This document shows positions 1 through 5,915 of a stretch of DNA of 6,563 nt, in pieces. A program made the position numbers and the translations under genes. The stretch is from Acidobacteriota bacterium. Its GTDB lineage: Bacteria; Acidobacteriota; Vicinamibacteria; Vicinamibacterales; UBA2999. Location of the stretch: assembly GCA_013140955.1 (NCBI GenBank), contig JABFRY010000450.1:1-6563 (forward strand). Direction: 5' to 3'. Under the pieces are notes generated by a model. It made no database searches, was not told the origin of the DNA, and was given only the letters and a program-made list of their open reading frames with translations. The stretch's first letter is position 1. Each line of letters starts with the position of its first letter.

Positions 1-2596
1 TCGTCAGGCCGGCGAACACGGCGGTGGCCAGCACGTCCATCCGCTTGTCGACGCCGTCTTCGCCCACCGCCTGCGCGCCGAGCAGCTTGCCCGACTGCGG
101 GTTGAACAGCACCTTCAGCGCGATCGCCCCTTCGGCCAGTTCGCGCAGCACCGTCTTCTGGGCCGCCTGCCGCCGCTTCGACTGCTTCGGCGCCCGCAGC
201 AATGCCACCGCCGCGTCCAGTGCGATGTCGAAGACGTGCGCATCGCTCTCGAGCGAGCGGAATTCCGAGCCGTGCTTCACGTAGGGGCCGAAGCGCCCGA
301 AGTTGGTCGTGATGTCCCCACCATCATCGGGATGCGTCCCCACCACACGCGGCAGCGACAGCAGGCGCAGCGCCTCCTCCAGCGTGATGGTCGCCTCGGT
401 CATGCCCGCCTGGAGGGACGAACGCCGTGGCTTGGGCGCCTTCCGGTCCTCTGGGGTCTCGCCGAGCTGGACGTAGGCGCCATACCGGCCGTTCAGCAGG
501 AAGACGTGGTCTCCCGACACAGGATCCACACCGAGGTCGCGCGGGCCCTCGGCCTTGGCCCGAACGAGTTCGAGTGCGCGTTCCACCGTGAGATCCGCGG
601 GCGCCAGTTCCTCGGGCAGGGAGGCCGTCCGCCCAGGCCCGCCTTCCCCGACCTGCACGAAGGGGCCAAACCGGCCGATGCGTACCCGGACCGGCTCGCC
701 CGTGATGTCGTCGGCTCCCAGGTCCAGCACGGGATAGTCGATGCGGTCCCAGTCCTCTTCTACCGCCGTCAGCAACCCGCGCTGCTCGCCGTGCCCCCGA
801 TAGAACTCCCGGATGAAGTCGAGACCGGCACGCTCACCCCTGGAGATCTCGTCCAGATCGTCTTCCATTTCCGCGGTAAAGCCGACGTCCACGAAATCGC
901 CGAAGTGCTCGCGCAGGAGTTTCGTGACCGCGAACGCCGTGAAGCTGGGTACCAGCGCCTTGCCCTGACGGAAGACGTAGCCCCGCCGGACGATGGTGGC
1001 GATCGTCGGTGCATAGGTCGATGGGCGCCCGATGCCCAGTCGCTCCAGTTCCTTGATGAGCGACGCCTCGGTGAATCGGGCGGGGGGCATGGTCTCGTGA
1101 CGCTTGGCGTCGGCGTCGAGCAGCGCGATCGCCGTGCTGCCATCGTCGTGCACGAGGTCGCCGACGCCCGCCTTCGGCAGGATGGCCTCCTGCTCCTCGA
1201 GTTCGGCGGCGGGATCGTCGCTCCCCTCGACGTACGCGCGCCTGAATCCGGCGAACTCGATGGCGCGCCCGCTGGCGGTGAGCGTGGCGACATCCCCGCC
1301 GGGCACCGTGGCGGTGATCTCCATCGTGGTGCGCAGGATGCGGGCATCGACCATCTGCGAGGCCATCGTCCGCTTCCAGATCAGCTCGTACACCTTGAGT
1401 TCGTCGCGATCGAGCGTGCCCTCCATCTGGGCGGGCGCCAGCCGGAAGTCGGTGGGCCGGATGGCTTCGTGTGCTTCCTGGGCGTTCTTGACCTTGGTCT
1501 GGTACCGCCTCGCGCCACTGTAGTACTCGTCGCCGAACAGCTCGCGGATGACCCGAGCCGACTCACCGAGTGCCTTGTCGGACAGCGTCGTGGAGTCCGT
1601 CCGGTGATACGTGATCAGGCCCTCCATCTGGCCATTGCCCACGTCCACACCCTGAAACAGACGCTGCGCGACCTGCATCGTGCGTTCGGTCGAGAACCCG
1701 AGCTTCCGGCTGGCTTCCTGGGTCAGCGTCGACGTCGTGAACGGCGGGGCGGGACGCTCGGTGCCGGGCTTCTGCTCGACGGCGGTCACGCGCCACGGCA
1801 GGTTGGCGCGAATGCCGGTGACGAGCGCCACGGCGGCCGTTTCGTCGAGCAGGCGGGCGCCGGCAGAGCGCAAGCGGCCGGTATCCGGATCGAAATCCTT
1901 GCCCGTCGCCACGCGCTCGCCGTTCACCCGAGCCAGCGTGGCCACGAACTCGCGGCCCTCGCCGCGAAGTCGGGCGTCGAGGTCCCAGAACACGCCGGTG
2001 CGGAATGCCCGCCGCTGCTCTTCGCGCTCGACGACGAGTCTGACGGCCACGCTTTGCACCCGGCCGGCGCTCAGCCCCGTCTGCACCTTCTTCCACAGGA
2101 CCGGTGAGAGGGTGTAGCCGTAGAGGCGATCGAGGATGCGACGACTCTCCTGCGCCCGCACCAGGTTCTCATCCACGTCGCCGGGATCGGCCAGCGCGGC
2201 GCGAACGGCATCCTCCGTGATCTCGTGGAAGACCACCCGCCGCACGGGGACGCGCGGCTTGAGCACCTGCGTCAGGTGCCAGCTGATGGATTCCCCCTCC
2301 CGATCGGGGTCGGTCGCGAGGAGGAGTTCAGACGCCTCCTTCACGGCCGACTTCAGGTGGGCCACCTGCTTCTTCTTGTCGGCGGGCACGACGTAGTAGG
2401 GCGTGAAGTCGCTGTCGACATCCACGCCGAGCCGTCCCCACTCCTTGTCCTTGATCTCCTTGGGTACGTCGGCGGCCGACTCGGGCAGGTCGCGGATGTG
2501 CCCGTAGCTCGCCTCGACGCGGTAGTCCGCACCAAGAAAACGGCCCAATGTCTTGGCCTTTGCCGGCGATTCGACGATGACCAGCGGTTTTGCCAT
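1..2596 (-). CDS. topA: DNA topoisomerase I (type IA), 3' end beyond the window and C-terminus apparently chimeric
   Basis: Type IA topoisomerase that relaxes negative supercoils by cutting and passing single strands. The ATG at 2596 opens with MAKPLVIVESPAKAKTLGRF, the classic start of the TOPRIM domain, followed by YGHIRDLP. The metal-binding DPDREGE lies at residues 96-102. GLSAGRVQSVAVRL marks the core DNA-binding region. The active-site tyrosine is Tyr330 in GLITYHRTDS (Met is usual where His331 stands). GRPSTY at 523-528 is a further family motif. Three C-terminal repeats follow, with GRFGPFVQVG, GRYGAYVQLG and GRFGPYVKHG cores near residues 640, 703 and 768; no zinc-finger cysteine cluster is visible. 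From about residue 820 the frame, still open, no longer looks like TopA (see the next feature). 865 codons are visible without a stop. It starts 23 bases after the dprA stop with no clear Shine-Dalgarno sequence, so it is probably co-transcribed with dprA and possibly translationally coupled. Identity of the first 820 residues is very secure. Confidence 0.97.
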   Translation of the reverse strand, partial: MAKPLVIVESPAKAKTLGRFLGADYRVEASYGHIRDLPESAADVPKEIKDKEWGRLGVDVDSDFTPYYVVPADKKKQVAHLKSAVKEASELLLATDPDREGESISWHLTQVLKPRVPVRRVVFHEITEDAVRAALADPGDVDENLVRAQESRRILDRLYGYTLSPVLWKKVQTGLSAGRVQSVAVRLVVEREEQRRAFRTGVFWDLDARLRGEGREFVATLARVNGERVATGKDFDPDTGRLRSAGARLLDETAAVALVTGIRANLPWRVTAVEQKPGTERPAPPFTTSTLTQEASRKLGFSTERTMQVAQRLFQGVDVGNGQMEGLITYHRTDSTTLSDKALGESARVIRELFGDEYYSGARRYQTKVKNAQEAHEAIRPTDFRLAPAQMEGTLDRDELKVYELIWKRTMASQMVDARILRTTMEITATVPGGDVATLTASGRAIEFAGFRRAYVEGSDDPAAELEEQEAILPKAGVGDLVHDDGSTAIALLDADAKRHETMPPARFTEASLIKELERLGIGRPSTYAPTIATIVRRGYVFRQGKALVPSFTAFAVTKLLREHFGDFVDVGFTAEMEDDLDEISRGERAGLDFIREFYRGHGEQRGLLTAVEEDWDRIDYPVLDLGADDITGEPVRVRIGRFGPFVQVGEGGPGRTASLPEELAPADLTVERALELVRAKAEGPRDLGVDPVSGDHVFLLNGRYGAYVQLGETPEDRKAPKPRRSSLQAGMTEATITLEEALRLLSLPRVVGTHPDDGGDITTNFGRFGPYVKHGSEFRSLESDAHVFDIALDAAVALLRAPKQSKRRQAAQKTVLRELAEGAIALKVLFNPQSGKLLGAQAVGEDGVDKRMDVLATAVFAGLT
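2..136 (-). other. Oxidoreductase dimerisation-domain-like tail fused in frame to TopA
   Basis: In the topA frame, after KTVLREL (about residues 814-820), the last 40 or so visible codons read like the C-terminal dimerisation domain of FAD/NAD(P)-dependent pyridine nucleotide-disulfide oxidoreductases (NADH oxidase / CoA-disulfide reductase type). Diagnostic pieces are ALKVLFNPQSGKLLGAQAVG and then GVDKRMDVLATAVFAGLT. In that family this strand-turn-strand plus the GVDKR-helix follows a YPGA-type stretch, and GAIALK here aligns with it. In ordinary TopA, KTVLREL leads into another repeat containing a GRYGPYV core, which is absent. The flavin and NAD-binding Rossmann domains and the redox cysteine region are not present; only the tail of such a protein is seen. 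No stop or frameshift marks the join, which lies at about 128-140. It could be a real fusion, a recombination scar or an assembly join at a contig end. The family assignment is from recalled consensus, not a search. Confidence 0.72.
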
Positions 2597-2619
2597 TCAG
2601 GGAATCCACACTAGCACGT

Positions 2620-3642
2620 TCAAGAGGAACGAACGAAACCGCCACCCGGAAGCCGCTGCACGAGTCCGCGCAGTTCCAGATCGAGCAGTCGCACGAGAAG
2701 CCTGGCGCCAGCAACGCCCGTACGATCGACGAGCGCGTCGAGCGTGACGGGCTCTCCCAGGAGCATCGTCGTGAGGAGCGGATCCACACAAGCCTCATTC
2801 CTGCAGTGGCTTGCAGATGCCTCCACCCCGTCGCCGCCAGGCGGACGCAGCCGGAGTTCCTCAACGATATCGTCCGCAGTCTCCACAATCTTTGCGCCGT
2901 CCCGAATCAGGCCGTGCGCTCCGCGATTGCGGCCGCCCAGGACGCTGCCGGGCACGGCCATCACCTCGCGCCCCTGCTCGCTCGCACGGGCGACGGTGAT
3001 GAGCGAGCCCGAGCGTTCGGATGCCTCGACCACCACGACGGCCAGGGACAGGCCGCTGATGAGGCGATTCCGTTCGGGAAATCGAAACGGTCGCGGCGGT
3101 GTGCCCGGCGGGTACTCCGAGACCACCATGCCGCGTGCAAGCATTTCGCGTGCAAGGCCGGCATGCTCCGCCGGATAGATGCGGTCGGGGCCGGACCCGA
3201 GCACCCCGATCGTGCGGCCTGCCCGGAGCGCGCCGCGGTGGGCCGCCGAGTCGATGCCTCTGGCAAGGCCGCTGACGACCACGACGCCGAATGCCGCGAG
3301 GTGTTCGCCCAGACGCGCCGACACCTGGAGCGCGGTCTGGGACGCGGCGCGGGAACCGACGACCGCCACGGCGGGCGCCAGCAGCGCATCGCGATCGCCC
3401 CGGCACCAGAGCACGGGAGGGCAATCGGGGATCGCCCGCAGGAGCGGCGGAAAGGCCGGATCGTCCCACGCCAGGGCAGTGATGCCCGCGGCGCCCGCTG
3501 CAGCGAGCAGCGCGCGGGCCTCCGGCAACACGTTGTTGGCGAGCCTGGCCAGCGCCGGTTCGCCGGCCCGCAGGCGGGACATCCGGTGCAGACGTGACAG
3601 GCCGGGAACCAGGGACACGGCCACAGCGCGCTCGAGCGACAT
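2620..3642 (-). CDS. dprA: DNA-processing protein DprA (Smf)
   Basis: DprA binds incoming single-stranded DNA in the cytoplasm and loads RecA on it during natural transformation; it is also found in many bacteria not known to be competent. The protein is 340 residues. An N-terminal helical part (about 1-70) precedes the Rossmann-like domain: VAVVGSR at 92-98, SGLARGIDSAAH at 124-135, GVLGSGPDRIYP at 146-157, SEYPPGTPP at 175-183, FPERNRLISGLS at 188-199, VVVEASERSGSLIT at 203-216 and VMAVPGS at 227-233. The last 60 or so residues form the small winged-helix domain seen in many DprA proteins (LLGEPVTLDALVDRTGV). The frame is open upstream to about 3828, but I chose the ATG at 3642 because a strong GGAGGT lies 6 bases before it and homologues begin at this helical segment. 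It is the first gene of a dprA-topA operon, divergent from the TPR gene. Confidence 0.96.
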   Translation of the reverse strand: MSLERAVAVSLVPGLSRLHRMSRLRAGEPALARLANNVLPEARALLAAAGAAGITALAWDDPAFPPLLRAIPDCPPVLWCRGDRDALLAPAVAVVGSRAASQTALQVSARLGEHLAAFGVVVVSGLARGIDSAAHRGALRAGRTIGVLGSGPDRIYPAEHAGLAREMLARGMVVSEYPPGTPPRPFRFPERNRLISGLSLAVVVVEASERSGSLITVARASEQGREVMAVPGSVLGGRNRGAHGLIRDGAKIVETADDIVEELRLRPPGGDGVEASASHCRNEACVDPLLTTMLLGEPVTLDALVDRTGVAGARLLVRLLDLELRGLVQRLPGGGFVRSS

Positions 3643-3648
3643 GCGGAC

Positions 3649-3654
3649 ACCTCC
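3649..3654 (-). promoter_or_regulatory. Shine-Dalgarno site that fixes the dprA start
   Basis: Reading the minus strand, GGAGGT is followed by six bases and then ATG at 3642. No comparable site precedes the possible upstream starts in the same open frame (up to 3828), so this decides the 340-residue start. Confidence 0.85.
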
Positions 3655-3666
3655 AGCACGCGGCCA

Positions 3667-3685
3667 CCTGCCGACGTGCGGCAGG
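3667..3685. repeat. Perfect inverted repeat in the dprA leader
   Basis: CCTGCCG and CGGCAGG (7 bases each) flank ACGTG. The structure lies 25 bases upstream of the dprA ATG and 12 bases before its Shine-Dalgarno sequence. It could be an mRNA hairpin in the dprA 5' leader or a protein-binding operator. It is short and GC-rich, so chance is possible. Confidence 0.5.
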
Positions 3686-3753
3686 CAGCCGGGCATGGGC
3701 CAGCAGGCACACCCGTCCCCCGTCTCCCGTCGTATCGGCGGCGACCGCGGCGA

Positions 3754-3794
3754 CTGCAGGTCGGCGGCAACTCGAACGCAGCGGCTGCAGGTCG
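3754..3794. repeat. Pair of 10-base direct repeats, 31 bases apart
   Basis: CTGCAGGTCG occurs at 3754-3763 and again at 3785-3794. The 31-base period is close to three helical turns, which would put the two copies on the same face of the DNA, as in tandem operator sites. The first copy is preceded by CGA and so is nearly self-complementary. No regulator is identified. Confidence 0.4.
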
Positions 3795-3918
3795 AAAAGG
3801 GCGACATGTGTCCCCACAGCGACAGCAATGCGCAGTCGGCAATCCGACGGGATCAGGCATCCAGGCATGGACGGGCTGGTACATGCATTGCTCGCCCGCA
3901 ACCGACACGTACGGCCGC

Positions 3919-3948
3919 TTGCGGATCCCGCGAGGGTGTCACTATAGT
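3919..3948 (+). promoter_or_regulatory. Sigma-70-type promoter of the TPR-lipoprotein module
   Basis: TTGCGG at 3919-3924, an 18-base spacer, then TATAGT at 3943-3948. Transcription would begin near 3955, giving a leader of about 22 bases before the ATG at 3977, which is preceded by an AGGGGG Shine-Dalgarno at about 3963-3968. The -10 box lies inside ACTATAGT, which is identical on both strands. Confidence 0.6.
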
Positions 3949-3976
3949 TACGGGTAGCACAGAGGGGGATTCCCGG

Positions 3977-4330
3977 ATGCGTACGCTCTTCCTGGCCGCG
4001 CTGCTCGCGGTCCTTCCGCTCACGGCACCCCTCCACGCCGATGCCCGTTCGGACGCCCGCAAGCAGGTTGAGTTCGGGATCAACGTGGCCCAACGTGGCC
4101 TCTGGCGAGAGGCCATCTACCGGTGGGAGCGCGCGGTCGAGATCGATCCGACCTATCCGGCCGCGCAGAACAACCTGGCCATCGGGTATGAGCACGAGGG
4201 CGACCTCGAGAAGGCGCGCGCCGCCTACGAACGCGCGCTCGAGCTCGACCCCAACAATCTGATGATCCGGCAGAACTACGAACTGTTCAGGGAAATCAAT
4301 GACCGCACGACTCGCACCGACGATCGCTAG
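3977..4330 (+). CDS. Small exported tetratricopeptide-repeat (TPR) protein
   Basis: A 117-residue protein of unknown function. Residues 1-23 look like a Sec signal peptide: Arg2, a hydrophobic core LFLAALLAVLPL and likely cleavage after Ala21 or Ala23 (LHADA), so it would be periplasmic. The mature part is essentially two TPR units: about 29-61 (QRGLWREAIYRWERAVEIDP) and about 62-95 (LAIGYEHEGDLEKARAAYER, then ALELDP), with the usual Gly/Ala/Pro pattern and the DP turn ending each unit, followed by a short charged tail. TPRs are protein-binding scaffolds, so it likely acts as an adaptor. The frame is open far upstream (to 3179), but the ATG at 3977 is preferred because of the signal peptide, an AGGGGG ribosome-binding site and the promoter just upstream. 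Its 3' end overlaps the lipoprotein gene by 32 bases, so the two are probably co-expressed and may work together. Confidence 0.88.
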   Translation: MRTLFLAALLAVLPLTAPLHADARSDARKQVEFGINVAQRGLWREAIYRWERAVEIDPTYPAAQNNLAIGYEHEGDLEKARAAYERALELDPNNLMIRQNYELFREINDRTTRTDDR

Positions 4331-5054
4331 CCTCGTTGCGGTCCTGCTGGCCGCGTGTACGACGTACTACGAGATCCCCATCGAAACGCCGATCCGGCCG
4401 AAGCTGGACGTCTCGGCCTTCGATCGGGTCCTGGTGGCCGGCTTCATTTCCGGCGGCACCGAGGACCTCGACGGCAACGTCGAGACGACCCGCCTGTTAC
4501 GCAGCCAGCTCCGGACGAAATCGGAGCTGAACGTCATCGACTCCGACGTGCTGCCGCTCATTGCGGTGGCCGAGGAGGGACTTGAGACGCCGCCGGCCAG
4601 GAACGACCAGGGCGAGGCGATCATCGAGGGCGAGGACGATCTCCAGCCCTACGAGCACCTGTTCGCCAACGTGGACTACTGGAAGCGCATCGGCGAGGAG
4701 TACCAGAACCCTCTGATCGTGACGGGCACCGTCCTCTTCACGCCGCATGCCCGCTCCGGCTTCGTGCAGCGGGAGCAGGAAGTCTACGACTCGTTCGGCC
4801 GTCGCCGGGTCGTGCCCGTCCGCACCTACGTGGAGCGGAAGGGGTTCGTCCTCCGGCCACGCTTCGTCTTCATCGACGGCCGCACCGGAGCCACCATCCA
4901 CTCCGAGACGTTCCGCGAAGAAGTGCTCTACAACGCCAATCAGGTCACGCCTGCGCTGTCGTCCTACTTCGAGCTCATGGATCGGTTGCTGCCCAGCTTC
5001 CTGAGCACCCTCAGCAGCCAGAAGATCCGGGGCACACGCATCCTGCTGCAGTAG
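4299..5054 (+). CDS. Putative outer-membrane lipoprotein of unknown function, possibly CsgG/LpoB-like
   Basis: A 251-residue protein. The first 20 residues are a lipoprotein signal peptide: hydrophobic stretch IASLVAVLLAAC with lipobox LAAC, so Cys20 (the only cysteine) would be lipidated. Thr at +2 is not an inner-membrane retention signal, so the outer membrane is likely. The mature protein has a beta strand DRVLVAGF (42-49), a glycine/acid turn, a helix TTRLLRSQLRTK and a strand LNVIDSD (77-83). After an acidic stretch (92-115) come IVTGTVLF (140-147), an arginine-rich SFGRRRVVPVRTYVERKG (165-182), and VLRPRFVFIDGRTGATIHSE (184-203). A strand-helix-strand ending in xVID, then a VTGxV strand, then a strand ending IDxxTG, recalls the CsgG/LpoB/GNA1162 type of periplasmic fold; this is a resemblance I infer, not a family hit. 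The ATG at 4299 follows AGGGAA by a few bases and lies inside the upstream TPR gene, pointing to translational coupling. Confidence 0.85.
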   Translation: MTARLAPTIASLVAVLLAACTTYYEIPIETPIRPKLDVSAFDRVLVAGFISGGTEDLDGNVETTRLLRSQLRTKSELNVIDSDVLPLIAVAEEGLETPPARNDQGEAIIEGEDDLQPYEHLFANVDYWKRIGEEYQNPLIVTGTVLFTPHARSGFVQREQEVYDSFGRRRVVPVRTYVERKGFVLRPRFVFIDGRTGATIHSETFREEVLYNANQVTPALSSYFELMDRLLPSFLSTLSSQKIRGTRILLQ

Positions 5055-5079
5055 CGTTCGATTCCCAGGGGGACCGACG

Positions 5080-5098
5080 CCGCCCTTGCCGCGGGCGG
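5080..5098 (+). terminator. GC-rich hairpin after the lipoprotein gene, weak terminator candidate
   Basis: CCGCCC (5080-5085) and GGGCGG (5093-5098) can pair around a 7-base loop, 26 bases after the lipoprotein stop. There is no run of T after it (AATTGATCT follows), so it is a poor intrinsic terminator. The loop contains most of the -35 box of the next promoter. Confidence 0.35.
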
Positions 5099-5115
5099 AA
5101 TTGATCTGCTAAGCT
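5086..5115 (+). promoter_or_regulatory. Promoter of the rplU-rpmA ribosomal protein operon
   Basis: TTGCCG at 5086-5091, an 18-base spacer and TAAGCT at 5110-5115, with TGC directly before the -10 box as in extended -10 promoters. Transcription would start near 5122, giving a leader of about 50 bases before the GTG at 5174. The match is moderate. Confidence 0.5.
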
Positions 5116-5129
5116 CGGTGTTTGCCTGG

Positions 5130-5144
5130 CCGGCCTATCGCCGG
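5130..5144 (+). promoter_or_regulatory. Possible hairpin in the rplU leader
   Basis: CCGGC and GCCGG pair around CTATC, within the predicted 5' leader and about 17 bases before the Shine-Dalgarno sequence of rplU. L21 leader structures are known in some bacteria, but this one is too short to assign to a known family and may be chance in GC-rich DNA. Confidence 0.3.
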
Positions 5145-5173
5145 TGCGGCGCCAGTTGACGAGGGAACAACCC

Positions 5174-5488
5174 GTGTACGCCATCATTCAGGCCAAGGGC
5201 CGGCAGCTCAAGGTAACGCCCGGCAGCATCGTTGAAGTAGACGGCAAGCCCGGAGAACCGGGCTCGGAACTGGTGTTCGATCAGGTTCTGCTCGTGGAAC
5301 GGGACGCCGGCGAGGTGGTTGCGGGCGCGCCCTACATCGCGGACGCCCGTGTGGTCGGCGTGGTGGACGGCGAGGCCAGAGGCCCCAAGCTTCGCGTGTT
5401 CAAGAAGAAGCGGCGGAAGGGCTTCCGCAAGACGCGCGGCCACCGGAGCTTCTTCACGCGTGTGCGGATCACGGATATTCACGCCTAG
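5174..5488 (+). CDS. rplU: 50S ribosomal protein L21
   Basis: L21 binds 23S rRNA in the large ribosomal subunit. The 104-residue protein is the usual length. It begins at a GTG, giving (M)YAIIQAKGRQLKV, which matches the family start; GAGGG at 5161-5165 sits 8 bases upstream. An earlier in-frame ATG at 5144 would add ten residues with no family match and would skip this ribosome-binding site. Typical features are LVFDQVLLVE, GAPYI, and the basic C-terminal RNA-binding stretch KLRVFKKKRRKGFRKTRGHR followed by RVRITDI. The usual (T/S)GGKQY near residue 8 reads AKGRQL here, a mild departure. It is the first gene of the L21-L27 operon, 56 bases before rpmA. Confidence 0.97.
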   Translation: MYAIIQAKGRQLKVTPGSIVEVDGKPGEPGSELVFDQVLLVERDAGEVVAGAPYIADARVVGVVDGEARGPKLRVFKKKRRKGFRKTRGHRSFFTRVRITDIHA

Positions 5489-5544
5489 TACGCGGCGGCG
5501 GTCCACGGACCCCGTTACGTGGCGCTCACGGCGCTGGTGACCAG

Positions 5545-5802
5545 ATGGCTCATAAAAAAGGACAGGGCAGTTCCCGCAACGGCCGCGACAGCAATTCCCA
5601 GCGGCTGGGCGTGAAGCGCCACGATGGCAACCTCGTCACGGGCGGCTCCATCCTCGTGCGTCAGCGGGGGCGGCGGTTTGCACCGGGCCTCAATGTCGGC
5701 CTCGGCAAGGACGACACGTTGTATGCCACGGCCGCCGGCCGGGTGCGATTCGAGGACCACGGTGGCCGTGGTCGGCGGATCAGCGTCATTCCTGTCGAGT
5801 AG
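5545..5802 (+). CDS. rpmA: 50S ribosomal protein L27
   Basis: L27 is a large-subunit protein whose flexible N-terminus reaches toward the peptidyl-transferase centre. The 85 residues open with MAHKKGQGSSRNGRDSNSQR, the family signature, then LGVKRHDG, ILVRQRG and the LNVGLGKDDTLYA segment. It starts directly with MAHKKG and has no Firmicute-type N-terminal extension, which agrees with the absence of the processing-protease gene (ysxB/prp) between rplU and rpmA. The ribosome-binding site is weak (GGTGA just upstream). It is co-oriented with rplU (56-base gap) and most likely in the same operon. Confidence 0.98.
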   Translation: MAHKKGQGSSRNGRDSNSQRLGVKRHDGNLVTGGSILVRQRGRRFAPGLNVGLGKDDTLYATAAGRVRFEDHGGRGRRISVIPVE

Positions 5803-5863
5803 GCGCCTGGCCTTCCGCGGGGGCTCGCGCCGCAGGGCCGGGCCGTCCGGTGCCCGTTGCGGC

Positions 5864-5883
5864 GTGCGCGCCCCTGCGCGCAT
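5864..5883 (+). terminator. GC hairpin between rpmA and obg, weak terminator candidate
   Basis: TGCGCG (5865-5870) and CGCGCA (5877-5882) pair around CCCCTG, with a further G-T pair outside. It lies 61 bases after the rpmA stop. No T-run follows, so it may only attenuate or have no role. The rest of the 126-base gap is GC-rich with no gene seen. Confidence 0.35.
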
Positions 5884-5915
5884 CCCCGTCATCCAGCTCC
5901 ACCTGTCCCAGGTCG

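Larger units (their letters stand above)
3643..3976. other. Divergent intergenic region between dprA and the TPR gene
   Basis: 334 bases with no convincing gene. Open frames cross it on both strands but are extensions of dprA and of the TPR gene, or GC-rich shadows with no recognisable protein. It contains the dprA ribosome-binding site, an inverted repeat at 3667-3685, two copies of CTGCAGGTCG starting at 3754 and 3785, a tandem CAGGCAT pair at 3854-3868, and the promoter of the plus-strand module at 3919-3948. I could not pick a convincing dprA promoter with both boxes. No tRNA or recognisable riboswitch was seen. Confidence 0.7.

Noticed and set aside
236..2107. A 623-codon plus-strand open frame opposite topA
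   Set aside because: It is antisense to a full set of TopA motifs, and its translation is rich in Arg, Gly and His with no recognisable family. Long antisense frames are expected in GC-rich coding DNA.
3643..3828. Upstream extension of dprA to a start near 3828
   Set aside because: The extra 62 residues do not resemble DprA, and the strong GGAGGT before 3642 marks the start.
3179..3976. Long upstream extension of the TPR gene frame
   Set aside because: It lies opposite dprA and has no ribosome-binding site. The signal peptide, promoter and AGGGGG site all point to the ATG at 3977.
2861..4195. A 444-codon minus-strand open frame overlapping dprA and the TPR gene
   Set aside because: Frame-shifted shadow of dprA; its low-complexity Arg/Gly/Ala translation has no known motifs and it covers a gene on each strand.
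5144..5173. Earlier ATG for rplU
   Set aside because: It adds ten residues unlike L21 and lies upstream of the GAGGG site that serves the GTG at 5174.
5489..5544. Small GGTCC/GGACC palindrome between rplU and rpmA
   Set aside because: Too short a loop and stem to support a terminator or regulatory hairpin.
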